Of a stretch of 28,316 nucleotides of DNA, positions 22,205-28,316 are shown in pieces (the first letter of the stretch is position 1; every line of letters begins with the position of its first letter). The DNA is from Hymenoscyphus infarciens. Its lineage: Eukaryota > Ascomycota > Leotiomycetes > Helotiales > Helotiaceae. Both the position numbers and the translations under genes were made by a program. The notes under the pieces are model-generated. The model saw only the letters and a list, made by a program, of their open reading frames with translations, was not told the DNA's origin and did no database searches. The stretch is taken from contig LLCB01000504.1 of the NCBI GenBank assembly GCA_001414345.1, forward strand, positions 1 to 28,316, in the 5' to 3' direction.

Positions 22205-23560
22205 AATTAGCTTCTACTTATTAGAGGTAGAGTCTACTTACTATTACTCTAACTTAATATTTTTTATAATAAATTTATAATAGCTTTAATTCTAGATTAA
22301 TATACTAAAATATATATTTTTAATAAATCTAATTATCTTCTTTTTAAGAACCCTAACTATAATAAGTCTTTATATTATAATAATTCGTTCTCTAGCTATT
22401 ATTTTAATAACTCTACTTTTATATACTCTATTATTATACTAGCTTTTAAATATAGGCTTACTAATAGTAGAGATAAAGACTTAAAACTATACTTCTAATC
22501 CCTTTATAATACTATTAGAGCTTATAACTTATCTTAAACTTAAATTAAAAATCGCTTTAAATATTACTAGAAAAACTAGCTTAGTTATTATTAACTTCTA
22601 AAAGCTTACTTTTATATATATTATAAATCCTTTTCTTTAATCTTATAATATCTTTTCTACTCTTAAGATTTACTCTTATTATTAAAGTAAGAAGCTTAAA
22701 TATATAATAGAAGTAGGCTCTTAACTAAGGAAAGTAGTACTATTATAAAAGGAGATAATAAGAGAGATATAGAAAATAAAACTTTATTAAGAGGAAATCT
22801 TTCTAAGTTATTACTACTTATAGTTAAGCTTTTAAAAGAGTCTTCTATATTAATAACATCTTCTATTATAGAGTCTAAGATAAAAGAAATTAATTATTTA
22901 GAATTTATAAGTACTATAAAAGAATAGAGTAAAGCTATAGTATTTATTTCTTCTAAGTATATTACTTACTTCTTATTACTAACTATATTATTAAATAGTA
23001 AATCTACTAATATTAAATTTAATTAATATATTAAAATAATTACTTTTAAAAGAAAGATTACTACTACTTATATTATACTTAAAGCTTAAAAAGAGGTATA
23101 AGCTATTTTAACTACTATAAATATTTAAGCTAAATCTAAAAAATAAGAATATCTTAATATAAAAAATAGTAAGGAATAAGAAAATAGAGTATAAGAAGCT
23201 TAACTTATATAGAACTAATAGCCTTCTAAAAAAAGGGCTTATTACTTTTCTAATATATAAACTAATTAAGTTAAGAAAAAAGCTAGAAAAGAAAGGAGAT
23301 TTTATAAGGAAGAGATATATAATATTTTTAGATAAAGAAAACACTAATATAAGCTTAATTATTATAAGAGAAACTATATAAGTAAGACTATTTAGTTACT
23401 ACCTTTTTAATAGAGTAAACTTATATAATTTAGGTCTATTAAGAGAGGAATATAATAGTAATAGTATTAAACTCTTAACTTCTACTTAAGAGAATAACCT
23501 AGAAAGGATTAAGAAGTAGTTATATAATCTTAGATATTTTTATTAACTATATTCTAAAAG
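22205..23560 (+). pseudogene. Relic gene H, about 450 codons, Lys/Gln-rich C-terminus
   Basis: Plus codons at positions 2 modulo 3 are coherent from cluster 2 to about 23560. A stop-free run of 75 codons lies at 22700-22924 and contains the acidic/hydrophobic core (about 22745-22920). From 23080 the frame becomes Lys/Glu/Gln-rich and basic (KKKARKERRF near 23267-23296), followed by alternating Tyr/His-type and Lys codons. The small minus-strand ORF with an ATG at 23108-23344 is the antisense of this basic stretch and is not taken as a gene. It is divergent from relic L, with J following on the same strand. No conserved domain recognised. Confidence 0.5.
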
Positions 23561-23639
23561 CTTATACTTATTAACCTAAATAATATAATATTATATAATA
23601 TAACGTTATTAAGTGTCTTACGTTTTATATTAAGTATAT

Positions 23640-26600
23640 ACACCTTCTTAATATATATAACTCTACTACTACTACGTTCTATCTAATTTATACGTCTATG
23701 TCTAAGGCTCTAATACTCTATACTTATATACTTAACTTTACCTTAGTTATCCTTAGTTTATAAGTATTAACTTTACTAAACCTAGTTTATATATATATAT
23801 AGTATTTATTATCTTTCTTTTACTAATAAATCTTATAAGTTTATTATATAGAAATTTATACTTTAAGTATATTATTTTAATATTCTTAACTAGTACTATA
23901 AAATCTTAAAAATTAGCTCCTCTAACCCTAACCTTAAAGAGGTAAGTATCTATTATATAACTTACTCTACCTTTATTAATATAACCTATAGCCTTATAAT
24001 ATAGAAATATAAGCTCTTAAGTATAGTGTCTCTTATAATTCGAAAATTACTATAATATCTTTAAAAACTAATTATAATTAACTCTAGCCTTATAAGCTAT
24101 TATAAGTATATAAGTTACTATTATATTTAACGCTCTACCTCTATTAATATATTCTATAAGCTTAGAAGATAGAGATACTCGTTCTATATCTACTTTATTA
24201 AAAACCGTTTATAAATCCCTACTCTAACTCTCTTAAAAGTTTAATTATATAAATTATAATATCTCTTTTAATATATAACTTAAGTTACTCTCTAACTCTA
24301 ACTTAGAGTTATATAATTTAAAGACTCTTAATCCTTTAATTATTATAGATATAAAACCTTATAAAAAACGTAAATTATTAATAAAGTAGATAGAAGGGAT
24401 AGGTAAGTTTTTCCTTCTACTCTAAGTTCTTTAGAATAAATACTAAGTTCTTTTATAAGATTTAAATCTTCCTTTTAATTTTATAATTATAGGTTAAGAA
24501 TATTAACTACTTAATATATAACCTTTTAAAGTAGTATAGGAATTAATTAAAGAATATCTAATTAATACTAACTTCTAGGCTAATAAACAACTACTAAAAC
24601 TAATTAATAACTATAAAATATATCTTAATAGCTTCTTAGAGCTCTCTTTAAATTCTAAGAGTACTTTAAACCTAAACTTATAATCTCTTACTAAGCTCTT
24701 AGTATCTAGTTCTATAAAGCTATTATCTAATTCTATTATAGAGTTTATTTAAAAAATAGCTAATAATAACTTAAACTAATAATATAAATATATTAAAACT
24801 ATAAAGAATTATCTATAACTTCTACTTCTAGATAATAATACTCTTTTAAAGTATTCTAATAGTAATAACGTTATTTTAAAGAATTTAGAAGATAATAATA
24901 GTAAAGATACTAAGAATATATTAAATAATAAAGATATATTAAATAATAAAGATAATATTACTCTAAAGAAGGTAGCTTTAAGAAAAGCAGCTATAAAGAA
25001 GATAGCTCTAAGAAAGATATTAGCTAAGACTTCTAAGAAAACTAATACTCTTAATATACTAGAAGATAACCTAGTAATTAAGAACTTTAAAATCGTTTAA
25101 TAAAATAATTAAAAAAATATTAAAGTTACTATATATAAAACCTTTCTTAAGTATTAAGAAGTTATATATAATATACGTTCCTTTAATCCTCTAGTTACTA
25201 ATACTATAGTTATTAAGAGTCTATATCTTAGTTATTAGATTTAAAATCTATATAATTTTTAAGCTAAGCCTCTTACTCTAAGTAAAGAGTTTAATATAGA
25301 TAATCTATAGTTTATGTTTAAAGATCTTAGAGTTTCTATTAGTACTAATAAGTAGAGAGTAAAGGATATGTCTACTAAGAGGCTATTAGGTCTTACTTAG
25401 AATTCGAAAGTTATATTTAAAAAGAAGTTTAAAAGCTAAATATATAATAAAAAGAAAGAATAAGATAATAATTAATCTAAGTATCCTTTTAATCTATAAA
25501 GTAACTCTGTTTTTTAATACTTATATAATAATATCTATCTTAATCTTATAAATAATACTAAATTTATAATCTCTCTAGTTCCTAAGTTTAATTAGTCTAC
25601 TTAAAATCTAACTTTCTTATCTACTAAATCGACTTTAGATAAATCGACTCCTAATAAATCGACTTCTAATAAATCGACTTCTAATAAATCGACTTCTAAT
25701 AAACTTAGAGTAATGCCTAGCTTGGTTTCTAATTTAGCTTAAGTATTTAATATAATTTTAAAAGTAATATAAGATATAAAGTATTATAGTAGTATATAAG
25801 AACTTCTATAATTATATCTTAAGATATATAAGAAATAAAATCTAGCTAGTAGTAAAGATTTTACTTAGTAATTCTTATTTAATAGTCTTAGTATTATATA
25901 AATAAAAAACTATAACTAGAAACTAGGTTCTTTTTCTTTTATTCTATAAGATAGCTCTATTATCTCTTTTATTATTAAAGGTAAAAAAGTTAAAGTTAAA
26001 GAAATATAGACTATAAGGCCTAAAATAGATTACTTTTAAAGACTAGCTAGATATATATTTAGTAAGGAAGCTCTTAACATTCTTAGGTTTAATAAAAGAT
26101 ATACCTAACTAGTTAATAGTATTTATATAGTATTTACTTATATAGAAGTTAAGAGTAGTAATAAAAGTATAACTATTTATATTCTCTAACTATAGTATAG
26201 TAGTATAATATTAGTTTATAGTAGTAGTGTTTTAGTCTATAGATCTAATTCTAACTACGCTTTTAAAACTTTTCTTAAAGAGTATATTAATCTTAGAACT
26301 ATAGCCTTCTCTTTCTTATAAATCCTATATAATTTTACCTCCTATGTCTATTTTTAGCTTAAGAAAAAGGAATTCTAGAATTATTATATAATAACTTTAT
26401 ATTCTTTTATATTATATAAATTTAACTTAGAGAAGAACTATATCTATTATATTATAAAGAATACTATAAAGTAAGGAATTAAATATAAACTTCTACTAGC
26501 TTATTATTATAGTTAAGTCTAGTTTTAAAAGATAAAAAAACATAATAAAGAACTTAAAGAAGTAGAGAGAGTTAGATAGTTTATTAAGAAGTAAGCTTAA

Positions 26601-26930
26601 CTCTCTTCTTAAATACCTTAAAGTACGAAGTTATATTATAAGTCTACTTTAGCCCTAGTTAATAGACTATATACTTCTTAAAAACTAGCTTCTAACCTAG
26701 TCTCTATTACTCTTATTAGTTTATTATAATTAATAACCTCTAAATATACTTTAAATACCTTTAAAGGATCTAATAAGTAACCTTATAAAAAGATAGAGTT
26801 TATTCCTTTTAATCCTACTTCTAAAAAAAAAAGGTCTACTAAAAAGCCTTCTCTAATTATTATAGTTTATAGTATTAAAGAAGATAATCTTATAGAGTTA
26901 AGATAAGTAGTTTAGAATACTTTAATATCC
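23640..26930 (+). pseudogene. Relic gene J, about 1100 codons, repeat-bearing
   Basis: Plus codons at positions divisible by 3 stay coherent over about 3.3 kb, broken only by TAA/TAG. The N-terminal part has a 56-residue internal repeat (similar segments at 23943 and 24111, sharing LPLLM and flanking residues). The region 24840-25080 is Asn/Asp/Lys-rich with a basic Ala/Lys/Arg helix (about 24966-25025). A well-preserved block at 25260-25400 keeps two ATG codons (FMFKDLRVSISTNK). A five-residue KSTSN tandem repeat lies at 25626-25700, and a Tyr/Lys-rich C-terminal half runs to about 26930. No start codon is secure. I recognise no family. The modular, repeat-bearing layout suggests a large surface or structural protein, which is only an inference. 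Confidence 0.55.
25626..25700 (+). repeat. 15-bp tandem repeat coding KSTSN
   Basis: AAATCGACT followed by six variable bases repeats with a 15-bp period from 25626 to about 25700 (five units; the first two carry changes, TTAGAT and CCTAAT, for the later TCTAAT). It is in phase with the relic J frame and reads Lys-Ser-Thr-Ser-Asn. The repeat keeps a CpG in every unit, showing that CpG was not the main target of mutation here. Confidence 0.9.
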
Positions 26931-27190
26931 TCTTATCTTCCTTATCTATATATTAACTAACTTCTCTAAGCCTTTTTTATAATTAAGAGATATAAGAGAA
27001 TCTAAATTATATATATAAATATAAAGAGCTTAGAGAAGTTTTATCTTTTCTTTTATTATTCTCCTCTTTTATCTTAACTAGATTATTATTACTATAGGTC
27101 TCTTTTATAGTTAAAGGGAGCGAGATAATCTAAAATATATAAGTAAATATAAGAGAGCTAGAAGAGTTTCGTTAGTTCTTTTATTTTCCC
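26930..27190 (+). repeat. 128-bp tandem duplication after relic J
   Basis: Two diverged units are offset by exactly 128 bp at the anchors compared (AATCTAAA at 26999 and 27127; the TTTTATA(A/G)TTAA motif at 26975 and 27103). Each holds a pyrimidine-rich start, a purine-rich centre (AAATATAA, then GAG, AGCT and AGA) and a T-rich end. A partial third start may follow near 27188. It lies after the coherent part of relic J. Confidence 0.7.
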
Positions 27191-27695
27191 CTCTTTAGTT
27201 AGAGCTTACTTACTATTACTCTAAGACAGAATTAAGGTACTAATAATAGGTTTATAGAGTTACCTTTTCGTAGTTAGCTTATAGATATAGTATAGTACTT
27301 TTAAGTATTATACTTAATAGATATAATAAATAAAATTTAAATATAATCTTATATAATATATAAAGTTATACTAATATTACTCTACTACGTCTACTAGACA
27401 GCTATATCTAACATCGCTTTTAATATACGTCTTAAGCTTTATTATATATTATAACTTATAAATACTAAAAAAGGCACTATTACTAAGCTTATAAGTAAGC
27501 AGAGTAATAGGAATAAATTTAGAAAACAGTCTTAATTTAAATTAGAATACTTTATAGTATTAGAGTAAGAAATATTAAAGTATTTAAAGTAAAGCTATTA
27601 ATCTTAAGAGTTTAATAATTATAGCCTCTATTTAATAATCTATCTCTTATCTCGTTACTAAATTCTAGATAAGTAGAAAGTACTAGAGTACTTAA
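27190..27695. other. Stretch between relic J and the right array
   Basis: The relic J frame can be read on to about 27540 with plausible codons, but the support is weak and I do not extend the gene. No repeat, RNA gene or promoter-like element is evident. GC-containing words (ACGTC, CATCGC) survive near 27390-27430. Confidence 0.35.
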
Positions 27696-28316
27696 AGTCT
27701 TTATTAGATAAAGGCTAAATAGTCTCTATTAAATAAAGACTAAATAGTTTCTATTAAATAGAAACTATATATCTACGAGTATTAGTATTATTATAGTCTT
27801 TATTAAATAAAGACTAAATAGTCTCTATTAAATAGAAACTATATTTCTACGAGTATTAGTATTATTATAGTCTTTATTTAATAAAGACTAAATAGTCTCT
27901 ATTAAATAGAAACTATATTTCTACAAGTATTAGTATTATTATAGTCTTTATTTAATAAAGACTAAATAGTCTCTATTAAACAAAGACTAAATAGTTTCTA
28001 TTAAATAGAAACTATATCTCTATAAGTATTAGTATTATTATAGTCTTTATTAGATAAAGACTAAATAGTCTCTATTAAATAAAGACTAAATAGTTTTTAT
28101 TAAATAGAAACTATATCTCTATAAGTATTAGTATTATTATACTCTTTATTTAATAAAGACTAAATAGTCTCTATTAAATAGAAACTATATTTCTACGAGT
28201 ATTAGTATTATTATAGTCTTTATTTAATAAAGACTAAATAGTTTCTATTAAATAGAAACTATATCTCTATAAGTATTAGTATTATTATAATCTTTATTTA
28301 ATAAAGACTAAATAGT
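27696..28316 (-). repeat. Right terminal satellite array, inverted
   Basis: The unit of the left array appears in reverse orientation. The marker TATTAGTATTATTATA starts at 27780, 27854, 27928, 28027, 28126, 28200 and 28274, giving spacings of 74, 74, 99, 99, 74 and 74. The array opens with three palindromes (27696-27716, 27721-27741, 27746-27766) separated by AAAT, then the 28-bp linker. The reverse complement of the window end matches the window start closely after a shift of about 19 bp, so the two ends form long inverted terminal repeats, at least within this window. Confidence 0.95.

Larger units (their letters stand above)
1..28316. other. RIP-saturated AT-rich block
   Basis: The whole window is nearly devoid of CA and TG; I find none in bases 1-600. 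TA is very abundant, and CT, AG, AC, GT and a fair number of CG dinucleotides remain. I count about a dozen ATG on the plus strand and only a few TGA (for example near 3868, 10351 and 16158), where random sequence of this composition would hold hundreds of ATG. Loss of CpA together with its complement TpG, while CpG persists, is the known signature of repeat-induced point mutation in Pezizomycotina. The effect covers satellites and coding relics alike, so it spans the whole block. I infer a multicopy sequence passed through several sexual cycles. No functional gene should be expected here. Confidence 0.9.

Noticed and set aside
23108..23344. Minus-strand 78-codon ORF with an ATG
   Set aside because: It translates to a Phe/Leu/Ile/Ser run, the antisense of an A/G-rich, Lys-rich stretch of relic H on the plus strand. 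It is the shadow of that relic, and its ATG is a chance survivor.
23921..23934. Telomere-like CTAACCCTAACC
   Set aside because: Only two CCCTAA-type units, in phase with the relic J frame (Leu-Thr-Leu-Thr); it is explained by coding and lies far from either end.
1..28316. Ciliate-type nuclear code, with TAA/TAG as real Gln codons
   Set aside because: Long frames open if TAA/TAG are Gln, but such a genome would still use ATG starts, TGA stops and CA-containing codons, which are almost absent. RIP explains both facts.
1..28316. Mitochondrial genome or plasmid
   Set aside because: High AT alone would fit, but depletion restricted to CA/TG and the lack of tRNA, rRNA or respiratory genes do not.
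1..28316. Decay of methylated CpG
   Set aside because: That process removes CpG and enriches TpG/CpA; the window shows the reverse.

Overview
The window looks like a repeat-induced point mutation (RIP) saturated block from a filamentous ascomycete (Pezizomycotina). It is extremely AT-rich. The dinucleotides CA and TG are almost absent: I find none in the first 600 bases. CT, AG, AC, GT and CG all survive. This is the footprint of C-to-T change in CpA on both strands. It is not decay of methylated CpG, which would leave CpG scarce and TG/CA common. As a result ATG is rare (about a dozen on +), TGA stops are nearly missing, and no ordinary ORF of useful length is left. I cannot name the genus.

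Layout. Both ends are satellite arrays built from the same 74/99-bp unit in opposite orientation (1-1094 and 27696-28316), so the window reads like one unit with inverted repetitive termini. Two shorter clusters of the same 21-bp palindromes lie inside (3287-3528 and 21938-22202). Between the arrays I can follow long reading frames on both strands, kilobases in length, interrupted only by TAA and TAG. Those are the codons RIP makes from CAA, CAG and TGG. Reading them as Gln/Trp gives continuous, charged, codon-structured protein relics: C (minus, 1.1-3.2 kb), A (plus, 3.5-7.9 kb), D2 (minus, 7.9-10.6 kb), K (plus, 10.6-11.6 kb), D1 (minus, 11.6-14.2 kb), E (minus, 14.4-15.5 kb), F and G (plus, 16.4-20.0 kb), L (minus, 20.05-21.9 kb), H (plus, 22.2-23.6 kb) and J (plus, 23.6-26.9 kb). 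The letters are mine. Almost all of the interior is occupied by these relics.

Organisation. Each internal palindrome cluster sits between two divergent relic frames (C/A and L/H). A separate 53-bp repeat lies upstream of both minus-strand relics D1 and E, and a 55-bp duplication ends where relic F appears to begin. This suggests a gene-dense, many-gene repetitive element with inverted termini and shared intergenic modules, killed by RIP before indels broke its frames. I recognise no reverse transcriptase, integrase, transposase, tyrosine recombinase, DNA polymerase or helicase motif. His and Cys codons have mostly turned into Tyr codons, so zinc knuckles and HHCC motifs would be masked. The identity of the element is therefore open. 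I saw no rRNA, tRNA, CRISPR or intact gene. All relic boundaries are approximate and the frame calls were made by eye.
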